From positions 1 through 42,254 of the forward strand of contig VCMS01000474.1 of NCBI GenBank assembly GCA_022539475.1: a stretch of DNA of 42,254 nt. The letters run 5' to 3'. The notes beneath the pieces were generated by a model. It ran no database searches. It was not told the origin of the DNA and worked only from the letters and a program-made list of their open reading frames with translations. Both the position numbers and the translations under genes were made by a program. Below are positions 20,080-31,731 of this stretch, one piece after another (the first letter of the stretch is position 1; the number at the start of each line of letters is the position of its first letter). Origin of the DNA: Gracilaria domingensis. Its lineage: Eukaryota; Rhodophyta; Florideophyceae; Gracilariales; Gracilariaceae.

Positions 20080-20620
20080 ATGCCTCCTTACTGTGGAGTA
20101 GCGAGAAAGATAATCAGCAGCGCAATTCTTATCCCCTGAGCGGTACACAACCTCGAACTCGTATTCAGCTAGGAAATCGAGCCACCTGGCCAATCGCCCA
20201 TGTACATCCTTCTTCTGAAACGCATACTTCAGCGCCTGATGGTCTGTAATCAATTGAAATGGCTTTGATCCAAGAAGGTATAGCGAAATTTCTTGAACGC
20301 GAAGATGACAGCAAGCGCCTCCTGCTCACAGACCGCGTAGTTCCTTTCAGCTGCAGTCATAGTCCGGCTGGCATACTGAATTGGGTGAAACATGCCATCA
20401 GATTTCTTCTGAGCGAGAACGGCGCCCAACGCAAATGAAGAAGCATCGGTTTCGACCCGAAACGGATTGTCGAAGTCGGGAAGGCCAACACTGGAGGACT
20501 GGTTAGCTTCTCCTCAGGTCTTTGAAGGCTTCAACCATCTCATTGTTGAACACTAGTTTCCGATTTCCGGACGTTCCTGCATAGAGAACTGCCGAAGTTT
20601 TGGCAAAGTGCTTGATAAAC
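20080..20620 (-). CDS. RNase H domain (left copy, frameshifted)
   Basis: FRVETDASSFALGA, CEQEALAVIFAFK, LITDHQALKYAF and CAADYLSRYS supply the D-E-D-D active-site residues of retroelement RNase H. The left copy is broken near 20,275 and 20,500; the right-arm copy is intact. Confidence 0.8.
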
Positions 20621-20639
20621 CGCGGTAGTAGCCAGCAAG

Positions 20640-21480
20640 CCCAAGAAAGCTCCTCAGTTCAGTGGTTGTCTTAGGATCGGAGCCGCTTTGATGGCCTCTA
20701 TTTCTTCACGTCCACTGCAACTCCGCTCTGGTCGACAACATGTCCGAGCAGTTCAATCTTGGGATGGACAAAGTCGCACTTAAGATCTTCAGCTTCAACC
20801 CATGGGAGGCAATTGTCCTTAGTACTAACTTGATGTGCTCGACGTGATCCTCTAAGGTTTTTGAATAGATAACCACGTCGTCCAGAAAGACCCTTACAAA
20901 CGGATACTTGTTGAGGATAGAGTCCATCATTCTTTGGAATGTTGAGGGGGCGTTCATCAGGCCGAAGGGCATGACCTCAAACTGATAGGTTCCTTGAAGG
21001 CAAACGAAGGTGGTCATCTCCTTACACCGAGGTGACATCTGATCTGCCAGTACCCAGAGAAAAGGTCAAGCGTAGTGAAAAACGAACAGCCGCCTAAGTC
21101 ATCAAAGATTTGTTCAATATGAGGTAAGGCCATCTGTCCGCTTTCATAACTCGGTTCAGAGCTCGGTAGTCTACACAGAACCTTGCTTGCCATCCTTTTT
21201 GGTCGCAATGACGATCAGAAAGGACCATGGCGATGTACAAGGTTTGATTTCCCAGCGTCAAGCATTTTACTGAGTTCCTTCTTGACGAATTCGTCATGTC
21301 GCGGCGGAAGCCTACGAACTCTTGAGTGTATCGGAGTCTGGGTCGTCAGTGAGAACTCATGCATGACTGGTACATCTGCAGTCGAAGATCATACAAAGAC
21401 CTGGCGATCACCCCAAGGTCAAGTAAAACACGAAGTAGTTCCTGTTGCTCCCCGCTGGGCAATGTGAAAGCCTTTTGAGG
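20640..21480 (-). CDS. Reverse transcriptase domain (left copy, frameshifted)
   Basis: CVDYRALNRVMKADRWP, FTTLDLFSGYWQIR, FEVMPFGLMNAPSTFQRMMD and the catalytic FLDDVVIYS are present, then LGLAGYYRRFIKHF of the connection. At least four frame breaks separate them. In the right arm two frames cover the whole domain. Confidence 0.85.
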
Positions 21481-21540
21481 ATGACTTCTTCGTGACTCGT
21501 GTCAGAGGTAATCTATTCGATCCAGTATACGACCCTTCCA

Positions 21541-23090
21541 TCAAACGCAACAGATCTAACAGGAATCATCTCAGGATCGGACACGCAACCTCGGCTCATA
21601 TCACGTGAAGTAGATTTCCTCACCAAGCCAGTTGTACGCGCCTGTTTGCGAGTCGGGTTATCTTCCAACTCTCTAACAGTGTCGACCTTGCTCTAAACTT
21701 TGTTGAGGAAGCTCTTACTCGAAAGCATCCACTAACGCCGTCTCATCCTCCTCTAGTACCCGGGACGACCAAAAGCATTTTGCACCATAGGGCGTGATGG
21801 TACAGAATAACCGAATCTGGACACGAACCAAAGAAAGTCGCTATAATTCCCCTTCTCAGGTGGTAGCAAATACCTCGTCCGTAATCGGATGTGAGATAGG
21901 TCCGTAAAGAGGACATACAGCTCACTTCTTCCTGCGTGAGGAACCAGCTTCATCTCTTCAATTATTTCATTTCCATATTCACTCACTTCCCTCTTCTACT
22001 TCTACACAAATCTTCATCTTCTTCTCGTCCCTCCAGATTCCTCTCTTCACCTTCTTATATTTTTCAGATGACGAAAGGAGATCAGTGTGAAGCTATGTCT
22101 GTCATGAACTCTGAAAAGACGAGGATTCGGGGGTTATAGACCATGGGCGTGTATCGCATCGCTCACTAAACCACTCAGCGTTATCGCCTCATCGTTACTG
22201 TTGTCAAACTCATAATCATCACATTCTTCATGCTGACTTCGATGAACCCGAGGCTCTCAGCGGCAGCGTAAAGCCACCTATCCAACGACTATTCGTCCGA
22301 ACTGTGTCCAGTCCTAACACCCACTCAGTACGGAAGTCAAAGTGTGAAATTTCTCTATCCTGTGTGAAGGTAACACGGTAACTAAAAAAAATTAATCGGC
22401 TGGTCGTCTCACATCCGGCTCGTAAAGAACAACTCATCCTGACTGACAACAATCGCGTTCATCCTCCATCCGATGGGAAACCTCGATCTCGTCGTCTCAC
22501 TTTCCTCCATTCTTCGCGTTCTAGAATTCTCATTTTCTCCCCAGCTAGGAGTATAATAGCAGGTTCCGTTCAACACATCACATCAATGTCTCTACCTTCT
22601 CCAAATCGAGATCAGCAGGGAGATCTTTCTGACCGAGACTCGTAGCACCAATATTCTCCAGTTCGTTCGCATTCCTCTTCAGGGTTGTAAGGAGTCTGTG
22701 TCATCATATATTCAAAGCAGATACTACGATGTCAACTTGTTTCTTTCGAGAAAGTATCGCGTACCTCGTCGTCGCTCTCAAACTGCTCAGAGAAAACGAC
22801 TCTGAAGCGGAAGTAAATCCTCACTATCGTTTCATTCTCTTCGATCGAAACTACACTAGGCGAGTAATCGAAAGGCAAAACAACAGATGCCCGTCAAATT
22901 GCATAGAATGCTAGATACCGATCCAAGCAGGCTTGGATTGACTCAAGAGCAGACGGCCAACATCAATGAAGGAGGCTCTCAAACGACCAGAAAAATCCAA
23001 CGGACCGAGAAACAAACTCGAGGCACATGTGCAGCTCCGCGAACTAAGATTTGGTTCCCGCAACACAATCTCTCTACCGACTTTCATCTC
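21541..23090 (-). pseudogene. Protease-to-RT linker of the Gypsy polyprotein, unreadable frame
   Basis: This lies between the protease motif and RT in the left element and has no counterpart in the right arm. No frame exceeds about 94 codons. It is too error-rich or decayed to assign residues. Confidence 0.4.
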
Positions 23091-23175
23091 AAGAAACGGT
23101 CATAACCAATAGACATAAGATAGATAGCAACCAGAGTCCAGCAGCGCCTGGAACTAGTGCCATAGACAGTAACAT
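23091..23175 (-). CDS. Aspartic protease active site of the Gypsy element
   Basis: On the minus strand at about 23,151-23,110 the frame reads QALLDSGCYLSYV, the retropepsin LLDSG signature, preceded one frame away by VNVTVYG. Position between zinc knuckle and RT fits. A shift of frame lies just before the motif. Confidence 0.6.
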
Positions 23176-23599
23176 TCACCACTTTGAGAGTCTGAGGGAG
23201 TGAATGAGTATGAGCGTAACTGACACGCCTACGGAAAAACCTCTGGAAGAATCCCGATTCTTTCCGCCTCTCCCATCACCGCCACTAGTTGACCAAAAGT
23301 ATGCCAGAAGCTCTCCCAAATTCTCGTAAATTTATATTCCCAACGTGTCTTGATCTCACTCTCCGACTTCCCTTAGAATTTTCCCAGTCCCTTCCTAGTC
23401 TTGTCACTTCTGGACGTTTTGGCTTGCTGAGACATCCTGTGTATGATCGGAACATTACGTGAAATCCCTGAGAGAGGCCAGTCGTGGTTTGCTTGGAAAG
23501 CCCCCTTCCGCGTCTTCTTTTCGTTGTAACGGGATCTCATCATCTAAAGCAATCACAACTGCAGACTTTCTCGCCTGGTTCTGAACCTCGTCTCACTCA

Positions 23600-24440
23600 G
23601 CAACTCCTCTCTCTATCGATTTCACACCTTCAAATCGCCACTTCGCACAACATCGCGTGTTATTCTTCCCAGCACGTAGCTTAAGAATGACCTAACTTGC
23701 CACAATACCACACGAGTGCCTCGATTGATAAGCTCACAACGCCGCAAATACCGGGTTGCTGCCAATAGAACAGACTTTTTCCGTACCTGACGTCCGTGCC
23801 TATGTCGCAGCACTCTGATCTTCTTCACTAGGAGTCAACGTTGCCATCTGCCGTCAAGCCAACTTGATCCACTTTCGACTCCAGCGGACTTGACGACGCG
23901 CTCCTAGCACGTTGAAAGTGCTTTGCCGTGAAAGCTGAGTACCATACATCGAACTTTCTTTCCGCCACAAAATCCTTAACGAGGCCTTCAAGATCATAGT
24001 CATCTGCTCCACGAATATGACAAACTGCGCAAGATCTGCAAACTCCATGACAGCGTTCTAGTAACCCAACTTAGCTTTCGATAAAACCTGCCTGATCGAA
24101 AAAAGTCCATCTTCTTCAAGACCCTAGCAATCGACGTAATCTAAACTGCCAAACTGCCCGACAATCCTCTCCCCGTTCCTCGATGCACCAAACGTTCATC
24201 AAAGCAACTCACCTTCTGATAGTCCTTGCTCAATCGAAAAGCCATCAACAGCCATAGTCAATAAAGTCCAAACGCTTCACCCTCAAGATAGCCGAGCAAC
24301 TTCATAGCTCGACCATCTATCCTCTTCTTTGGTAGCGACATTCTCAAATAAAACAGAAACTTCCTTACGTCGACGGCAGAACCATCGAAGGAAATCACAC
24401 CAGAATCATGAAACAGCTCCTCGAGATACCTGTGACCCAT
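23600..24440 (-). CDS. Gag: capsid-like region and CCHC zinc knuckle
   Basis: Just inside the 5' LTR the frame 24,551-24,258 reads DGSAVDVRKFLFYLRMSLPK and MKLLGYLEGEAFGLY, matching the capsid helices of Ty3/Gypsy gag. Lower down, at about 23,712-23,668, the minus strand encodes CGKLGHS.ATCW, giving C-x4-H-x4-C; a second TGT five bases upstream completes C-x2-C if one base is missing. Together these are capsid plus nucleocapsid. Intervening frames are broken. Confidence 0.6.
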
Positions 24441-25622
24441 TTTGGGAAACAGCCTGTACAAACCCAAGGAGAGCACACAAAAATCTCGAGATACCAGCCC
24501 AAAGGCAAAGTTAAACGAGCTCAATGCCTGCAGAGCAGACAAATAACCCAAGATAGAGAAACTCTCGCTAACAGAAGCGGAGATAATTTAACAAGGTTGG
24601 TCGCGTTCGAGCCGAACCAAACACACAAAGCAGCCAAACAACCAACCACACCACAGGCTCGGCGGAAACAGTAAAATGGCAGCTAAGGCTCAATCCTGTC
24701 GTCTACCACCATAAACCTAGTGACCAGGCGAGTGAGACAGGAAGGAACCCGTCAATGCTACCAACTGCCCACGTCGCCGGGAACCGGATTAGTATGATCG
24801 CAATTGCGAACGCCCAATGGAGCAGCACGAGCGATGGGTAGGAGCGCGGACCGGCGCCGAATAAGAAATTAGGGAAATCGTGCGGAGCGCAGACTCCTGA
24901 GAAGTGGAGTGCAAAAAAAGAAGTGTGAAGACGCGAAAGGGAGGAAAAAAGCGAGAGCAGATGGGTCCCCCCACTCGGAGGAATGGTCTACCCGAATCGA
25001 GTGGCGTGTGAGCCCGCTCGACTCGGGGTTTATAGAAAACCTAGACTGCATGTGCTCTGCAGCGCTGCCATACTATCTTAACAAAAACCCTAGTTGTTCA
25101 CCATATCAGATATTGTGCTTGAGGCCCTTACGTACTTCGTTATGTTTGTTCGTCATTGTTAAGTTTCTGCGTGTAGATATCCAAGATCCTCACCCCTTTC
25201 CATCATGTTATTGCGTCAATGAGCAGCTTAACTTCTACATATACTACAGTCAAGTGAAACATCTCCAGCTCACTCGGAATATGACCTCACAAAATCCAGT
25301 ATGATCATTGCCTAAATCCAGTGGAGATTTAGAATTTTCACAGATAATATTGTTCCTTCCCTTCTCCGAACGATCTCTCGTCCGCAGCTCCAGCATCCCT
25401 CATCCCATCATGACGACGTCGTTAACTATATCGCGAGCTCCACAGACGACGACACCGATCAGTCTACGTCCCTCGTTTCAATCTAGTTATAAATACGAAG
25501 GCTGAAGAGCCCCCTTGACCACACACCGCCGACATGGATTCACTATGGCTACGACCACCAATTATCAACCTTCCGTCTCGCTCTGATGAGTCGAAGAATT
25601 CTTTCCCATATCATTCACAAAA
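24440..25622 (-). repeat. 5' LTR copy, deletion-rich and truncated at the gap (left element)
   Basis: It matches about 15,640-16,992 in direct orientation: AACCCAAGGAGAGC at about 24,461, GCTAACAGAAGCGGAGA near 24,568, CTACCCGAATCGAGTGGCGT near 24,990 and GACGACGACACCGATCAGTCT near 25,445. It is about 12% shorter through scattered single-base deletions, mostly in homopolymers, which is the signature of unpolished long-read data. Confidence 0.75.
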
Positions 25623-25625
25623 NNN
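25623..25625. other. Assembly gap (NNN)
   Basis: Three Ns join the left LTR copy to the first base of the inverted right arm. A three-base gap is a placeholder and gives no distance information. Confidence 0.95.
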
Positions 25626-25707
25626 GGCAAAGGGTCGTATACTGGATCGAAATAGATTACCCTCCTGACACGAGTCACGAAGAAGTCATCCTCAAAGGCT
25701 TTCACAC

Positions 25708-26620
25708 TTGCCCAGCGGGGAGCAACAGGAACTACTTCGTGTTTTACTTGACCTTGGGGTGATCGCCAGGTCTTTGTATGATCTTCGACCTGCAGATGTA
25801 CCAGTCATGCATGAGTTCTCACTGACGACCCAGACTCCGATACACTCAAGAGTTCGTAGGCTTCCGCCGCGACATGACGAATCGTCAAGAAGGAACTCGT
25901 AAAATGCTTGACGCTGGGAAAATCAAACCTTGTACATCGCCATGGTCCTTTCTGATCGTCATTGCGACCAAAAAGGATGGCAAGCCAAGGTTCTGTGTAG
26001 ACTACCGAGCTCTGAACCGAGTTATGAAAGCGGACAGATGGCCCTTACCTCATATTGAACAAATCTTTGATGACTTAGGCGGCTGTTCGTTTTTCACTAC
26101 GCTTGACCTTTTCTCTGGGTACTGGCAGATCAGAATGTCACCTCGGTGTAAGGAGATGACCACCTTCGTTTGCCGTCAAGGAACCTATCAGTTTGAGGTC
26201 ATGCCCTTCGGCTTGATGAACGCCCCCTCAACATTCCAAAGAATGATGGACTCTATCCTCAACAAGTATCCGTTTGTAAGGGTCTTCTGGACGACGTGGT
26301 TATCTATTCAAAAACCTTAGAGGATCACGTCGAGCACATCAAGTTAGTACTAAGGACAATTGCCTCCCATGGGTTGAAGCTGAAGATCTCTAAGTGCGAC
26401 TTTGCCCATCCCAAGATTGAACTGCTCGGACATGTTGTCGACCAGAGCGGAGTTGCAGTGGACGTGAAGAAAATAGAGGCCATCAAGGCGGCTCCGATCC
26501 CTAAGACAACCACTGAACTGAGGAGCTTTCTTGGGCTTGCTGGCTACTACCGCCGGTTTATCAAGCACTTTGCCAAAACTTCGGCAGTTCTCTATGCAGG
26601 AACGTCCGGAAATCGGAAAC
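25708..26620 (+). CDS. Reverse transcriptase domain (right copy)
   Basis: The frame at 25,874-26,320 carries RFCVDYRALNRVMKADRWP, FTTLDLFSGYWQIRMSP and YQFEVMPFGLMNAPSTFQ. A one-base shift at about 26,287 splits the catalytic F-LDD motif from VVIYSKTLEDH. The next frame continues with LLGHVVDQSGVAVD and LAGYYRRFIKHF. A second shift lies near 25,880. The palm and connection are otherwise complete, so this domain would be active apart from those indels. It copies element RNA into DNA. Confidence 0.9.
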
Positions 26621-27200
26621 TAGTGTTCAACAATGAGATGGTTGAAGCCTTCAAAGACCTGAAGGAGAAGCTAACCAGTCCTCCAGTGTTGGCCTTTCCC
26701 GACTTCGACAATCCGTTTCGGGTCGAAACCGATGCTTCTTCATTTGCGTTGGGCGCCGTTCTCGCTCAGAAGAAATCTGATGGCATGTTTCACCCAATTC
26801 AGTATGCCAGCCGGACTATGACTGCAGCTGAAAGGAACTACGCGGTCTGTGAGCAGGAGGCGCTTGCTGTCATCTTCGCGTTCAAGAAATTTCGGCTATA
26901 CCTTCTTGGATCAAAGCCATTTCAATTGATTACAGACCATCAGGCGCTGAAGTATGCGTTTCAGAAGAAGGATGTACATGGGCGATTGGCCAGGTGGCTC
27001 GATTTCCTAGCTGAATACGAGTTCGAGGTTGTGTACCGCTCAGGGGATAAGAATTGCGCTGCTGATTATCTTTCTCGCTACTCCACAGTAAGGAGGCATC
27101 ATGCTCCAGAGGTGGCGACTACTGTTTCTTCCCCTACATGCGGAGCTTTCTCAGGCCTCGAACCTTATTATGCAAATATTGGTCGATATCTGAGCGACCT
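26621..27200 (+). CDS. RNase H domain (right copy)
   Basis: It is in the same open frame as the RT connection (26,296-27,522). ETDASSFALGAVLAQ, CEQEALAVIFAFK, ITDHQALKYAF and CAADYLSRYS give the four acidic residues. It degrades the RNA strand during cDNA synthesis. No break was seen. Confidence 0.9.
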
Positions 27201-28500
27201 TCCGGTCGATGAGCCCAACTCGAGCCTCAGAGGGGCGATCAAAAGGAATTCTAAGAAGTTTATGGTATGGAATGGGCAGTTGTATCGTAGAATGGGGTCC
27301 GGGTTACGACTCCTTCCTAACGTCAATGAAAGGCGTAAACTCTTGAAAACATTTCATGACGATGTGGGACACTGGGATGTCAGGGCGACCAAAAGGCACG
27401 TCATCGATCGATTCTGGTGGCCCAATATTCACTCTGATGTCACAACCTACGTCAAGAGTTGTGATGGCTGCCAGTTCATGGGGTCTTTTCTTGCTTACCG
27501 AGCGGGCAACGAGCCCCGCTGACGGATATCTTCCACACGTTTTCAATTGATTTCGCCGGACCCTCAGGGTGACGAGGAACGGAAACCGATTCTTGCTCAT
27601 TGGGGTCGAGCACCTCACGGGATGGCCGATCGCAATGGCAACTCGAACATCTACTGCAGTCGATGTAGTCAACTTTATTAGAAGGGAAATCGTCACACCC
27701 TTCGGCTACCCCGCACGATTGTCTCCGATAACGCTACCTCCTTCTCGCGTCAAGTGTCCAAGCTTATCTAATGCGTCATGATATCACTCTCAAACCGGTG
27801 CTCGCATATGCACCTATTCTAATGGACGCGCAGAAAGAATGGTAGGGACGATCAAGAGGGCGATCGCGAAAACGATTCACGATCAGAACTCTGATTGGGA
27901 TGAAGTACTCCCGGAGGTTCTCTATGGTTATCGCACTCGACAAATGGCCGAAGGATATTCTCCATTTCAGCTCATGTATGGAGTACGGCCCCGAATGCAT
28001 CCATCGGATCCTCCTTCCCTGATAGCCACGCCGTCACTTGGTCATCGTGAGGTGGAACTACAAGCCTCCACTCTTAGGAGGGCCACAAGGGTATTGCAGC
28101 AGCCTCACCGTCAAGACGATGAGCGCCGTGGACATCGGTTCGCTGTTGGAGACCAGGTACTAGTAATGCGTGGTGAAGCCCTTAATCCTTCGGTGAAATG
28201 GCCATCATTCAAATCGAGGTTCTATGGACCATGCCACGTCGTTCGAGCTAATCATCCTCGGTACATATTGGTTTCCCCACACCGACGTATGTCGAGAAGG
28301 GGCATTCATGCGAGACGCTTAAGACCTTACCGTCCTAGACCAAGGCATATGATCCCTAGAACAGTACGACATGAAAGAAATAATCAGCCCGAAGCGGCAT
28401 GCCCGGTCGTGCTACAAGAGGGTCCAAACCCCACCAGACCCCCTGCTGATTATCTGAGGATAATTGTGGCTGGTGGAGACTTTCTGAATGGCTTTCCCCT
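27201..28500 (+). CDS. Integrase (right copy)
   Basis: The N-terminal zinc finger (HDDVGHW at about 27,356 and CDGCQ at about 27,460) ends the RNase H frame at 27,522. The catalytic core continues in shifted frames: FSIDFAGP (27,541), LLIGVEHLTGWPIA, IVSDNATSFSRQV (27,718) and NGRAERMVGTIKRAIAKTIH (27,823), supplying D, D and E. The frame 27,839-28,591 then carries LYGYRTRQMAEGYSPFQLMYG and the basic tail FYGPCHVVRANHPRYI. There are three shifts. The tail runs straight into the accessory modules. Confidence 0.88.
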
Positions 28501-29362
28501 GTCAGCACGAGTACGAACGATCTACAGAAGGTGGCATGGAATCTATTACATGTTTACCTTGGGACTTTCAAACGACATGGACCCTACATAACCGAGGGTC
28601 TTCTTACTAAGCTGGTCTCATTGACAGGAAGGGTGAACCCTTTCATTTACCGCTTGTGGGTCAGCAGTTTGTCTTTTACTACTATCACTTTGCAGTGGCT
28701 CGCTATGGACATCTTCCCCGCAGAGAACTTACGAAGTGGAGGTGTCAAGCTTCCTGCAACGGATTGAAGCTGGAGAGGCTTTCGAGATCGATCTGGCATA
28801 TGATCAAGATCGCGGTGACGTACCTCCTCCGCTCCAGATTGGAGAAACCACTCCAATAACGCCGGCTCTTCTTGCAATGCCGATAATTGTTGACTACGAA
28901 GTCTACAACCAGGACGTGAACTACTTGGAGATAGAAATCGGTTGGCGTACACTTGAGAACTGGCTCTCCCCACTAGATTGTGAGGACTGGGAGAAGCATT
29001 CTATTGTCTGGAATTGTTTTCACCTCTGCTTGAGCATCCACTTAATCTACGGCCAATACTTTACGCAATATGCGCACGTAATGTTGGGTAGACTGGCCAG
29101 AAGATTACATTCGCAGATGAACAGGCTTGGCGCGGATAGGACGATATTCTTTCTCTATCACTACGTCATTGGGAAGTACGGACATCTACCACACGCAGCC
29201 ACACATGAAGAACAAGTTGAAGAGTATATACGTCGTATTGAACGACATGAAGGCTTCTCTGTGGAGTTTGAACCGGATCCTGAGTACCCAGAACCTTTGT
29301 ATCCTTTCAGGTATAGGACCGAGGAGGTTTCCCGAGACGGACCGATCCCTTCTTCTTCATAA
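28465..29362 (+). CDS. Accessory C-terminal ORF of Gypsy pol, two-module (right copy)
   Basis: Module 1 spans about 28,465-28,800 and module 2 about 28,930-29,280. The frame 28,736-29,362 (208 codons) is open from the end of module 1, through an acidic/proline linker and all of module 2, to a TAA. Conserved pairs are RLSEWLSP/RTLENWLSP, FYYYHFAVARYGHLP/FFLYHYVIGKYGHLP and SFLQRIEAGEAF/EYIRRIERHEGF. The two copies are clearly related but far from identical, so the duplication is old. It is likely translated with integrase. I know of no named family for it. Confidence 0.75.
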
Positions 29363-31560
29363 TTATTCTCTTGGTCGCCCAGGCGTAGCGACCGCTGAGT
29401 TGGGGGGTGTGTGGTGGCGTTTCTTGGGGTGGGGTCCCGCTGTTGCCGGGATACACCCAAGCCGATTTTTTTTCTATCTCCCGAGCGATCTCGGGAGATA
29501 AAGCCGTATGGACGCCTCCTTCCACCACCGCCGTGCAACCACCCGCGACGCTGCCCCCGCTGCACGGCCTCCACCGTCGCTATCATGAGTACCCGCCGCG
29601 GCGCGGTTCCCGTCTGCGCTCGCTGCCGATGGTGTCTTCGTTGCCGCTGTCGCTGTTGTTGCTTGCCGCCGCTCCCGCCGCGAATTGATCGTTTGTTGGA
29701 GTTGCCGCGCGTTACTGTGCGGCTCCGTCTGCGCCTATTGCCGCGCGTTCTATTGCGTCCAAAAAGGTCGTTACTGTGTACGTCATTGAAAGGGACAGCT
29801 CCGGCTGCACGTGATTATTATGGCCGCCTCTGTGCGTTTGCATCGATGCTATCAATGATGCGCGCTACTGCCGCCCCACGAGGAGCACTGTCAACGCTGA
29901 GGAGCGCGTCAAGCGAGACGGAAACGCCAGGCAGTTCGTTCATTTACTCAGTGTAATTTTCAACAATCAAGACATCGCACGAATAGCAATCGGGGCGGGG
30001 TACACCACTAGTTAGAACGTTGGTTCTGCGCCTTCAACACGCTATATATTTTCGGAGCCAGGCAAGCAGAAGAAGTACCGTCCTGCGGAGTTTGACGACA
30101 TACTTCGATGCCACGAAGGATACCGCGTATGAATGCTGACGGAACACGAAGGGCGTCAGAGTAGAGCTGTAAGAGGCCGACGTCAACATCGACCTTTTTG
30201 TGAATGATATCGGAAAGAAGTTCTTCGAACTCATCCAGACGCGAAGACGGCGAAGGGTTGATAATTGTGGTCGTAGTCCATATCGTTCGAATCATCGTCG
30301 GCGGTGCTGGTGGAATCAGACGGGGGGGCCTCTTCAGCTTCGTATTCTATAACAGTAGATTGCAAACGAGGGACGTCAGACTGATCGGTGTCGTCGTCCG
30401 TGAGCTCGCGAATATAGTTAACGACGTCGGTCATGATGGATTGACGGAGATGCTGGAGCTCGGACGACGAGATCCGTTCGGACACGAAGGCGCAAGGAAC
30501 AATACTTATGATGTAGAACATTCTAAATCTCCCACTGGATTATCAGAAATGACTCATTACTGGAATTTTGTGAAGGTCATATTCCGAGGTGAGCTGGAAG
30601 ATGTCCTTCCACTTGACATGCTAGTATTTCGTAGAAGTTAAGCTAGCTCATTCCGACGCAAATCAACATGATGGAAAGGGGTGGAAAAGGAACCTCTTGG
30701 ATATCTACCACGCCAGCAAAACCTTAACCAATGACGAACAAACATAACGAAGTAACGTACAAGGCCATCACAGCACAATATCTGATATGGTGAACAAACT
30801 AGGGTTTTCTAGTTTAAGATAGTATGAAGCAGCCGCCTGCAGAGCACATGCAGCATCTAGGTTTTCCATATAAACCCCCGAGTCCGAGCGCTCACAACGC
30901 CACTCGATTCGGGTAGACCACTTCCCCCCTCGACGACCGCCCCCCCATCCTTGCCTCTCTCGCCTTTCTTCCTCCCTTTCCGTCTTCACCAACCTTCTTT
31001 CCTTTGGCACTCCCACCTTCCCTCAGCGCAGTCTGCGCCTCCCTGCCACCGACCTTTCCCCCTACATTTCCTTATTCCCGGCGGCCCGGTCTCCCGCCGC
31101 TCCCTACCCAGTCGCCTTGTGCTGCCCTCCATTGGGCCCGTCCGCACATTGCGATCATACCTACATCCCCGTTCCCCCGGACAGACGTGGGCAGTGGTAC
31201 GCATTGCACGGGTTCCCTTCCTGTCGTCACCTCGCCTGGTCACTAGGTTTATGGTGGTATCGACGACAGGATCGAACGCCTTAGCCCTGCCCATTCTACT
31301 GTTCCGCCGACAGCCTTGGTGTGTTGGTCTGTTGGCGCTGCAGTCGTTGTATTGGCATTCGGCATCGAACGCCGAACCACACTCTCGTTTAATTACTCTC
31401 CCCGCTTCCTGTTAGCGGAGAGTTTCTACTATCTTGGGGTTATCTTGTCTGCTCCTGCAGGCATCTGAGCTACGTTAACTTGTCGCCCCTTTTGGGCTGG
31501 TACTCTCGAGCATTTATTGTGTCGCTCTCCTTGGGTTTGTCACCATCCGCGCTGTTTCCC
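29363..31560 (+). repeat. 3' LTR and preceding 3' region (right copy)
   Basis: It mirrors 15,630-17,820. It contains the T-tract plus hairpin (29,476-29,499), the GC-rich probable U3, the antisense ORF on the minus strand (30,521-30,008), TATAAA at 30,869-30,874 and the CTCTCC...GGAGAG hairpin at 31,396-31,422. Confidence 0.65.
30008..30521 (-). CDS. Antisense acidic ORF in the LTR (right copy)
   Basis: Same two-frame arrangement as 16,667-17,180: MTDVVNYIRELTDDD on the first frame, LDEFEELLSDIIHKK on the second. The shared break means either a real ribosomal or splicing event, a real mutation older than the duplication, or the same consensus error. Confidence 0.4.
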
Positions 31561-31731
31561 CCAAAAATGGCGTCCACAATATGCATAGCCAAACTTTCTA
31601 CAAGAATATGAGACAATTCAAACGACGTGTTGCCACGTGTGCATAGCAAACCGCACTTTCATCATCTCCGCATAAGAACCAGTAGCGCCAAATCATCGCA
31701 GCCAAAATCTAGCCCCGTTCCAGCAGTGTGA

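Larger units (their letters stand above)
15640..25622 (-). mobile_element. Ty3/Gypsy LTR retrotransposon (left copy, runs into the gap)
   Basis: Read on the minus strand, the order is 5' LTR (25,622-24,440, truncated by the Ns), gag, zinc knuckle, protease, RT, RNase H, integrase, accessory tail and 3' LTR. RT and RNase H before integrase defines Ty3/Gypsy (Metaviridae-type) elements. The two LTR copies are in direct orientation, as expected. Frames are badly broken from about 19 kb to 25.6 kb, whereas the same pol is nearly continuous in the right arm, so most breaks are probably sequencing error. The element lies about 175 bp from the DDE transposon end. No primer-binding site was identified with confidence. 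Confidence 0.85.
25626..31560 (+). mobile_element. Ty3/Gypsy LTR retrotransposon (right copy, 5' half missing)
   Basis: It is the reverse complement of about 15,630-21,540. It starts inside pol just upstream of RT and continues through RNase H, integrase, accessory ORF and 3' LTR. The protease, gag and 5' LTR are absent because the copy begins at the gap. Frames are much better than in the left copy. Confidence 0.85.

Noticed and set aside
24395..24440. A tRNA primer-binding site (TGGGTCACAGG...) next to the 5' LTR end
   Set aside because: It begins with TGG but does not resemble the 3' end of a tRNA that I can name, and the base accuracy here is poor.
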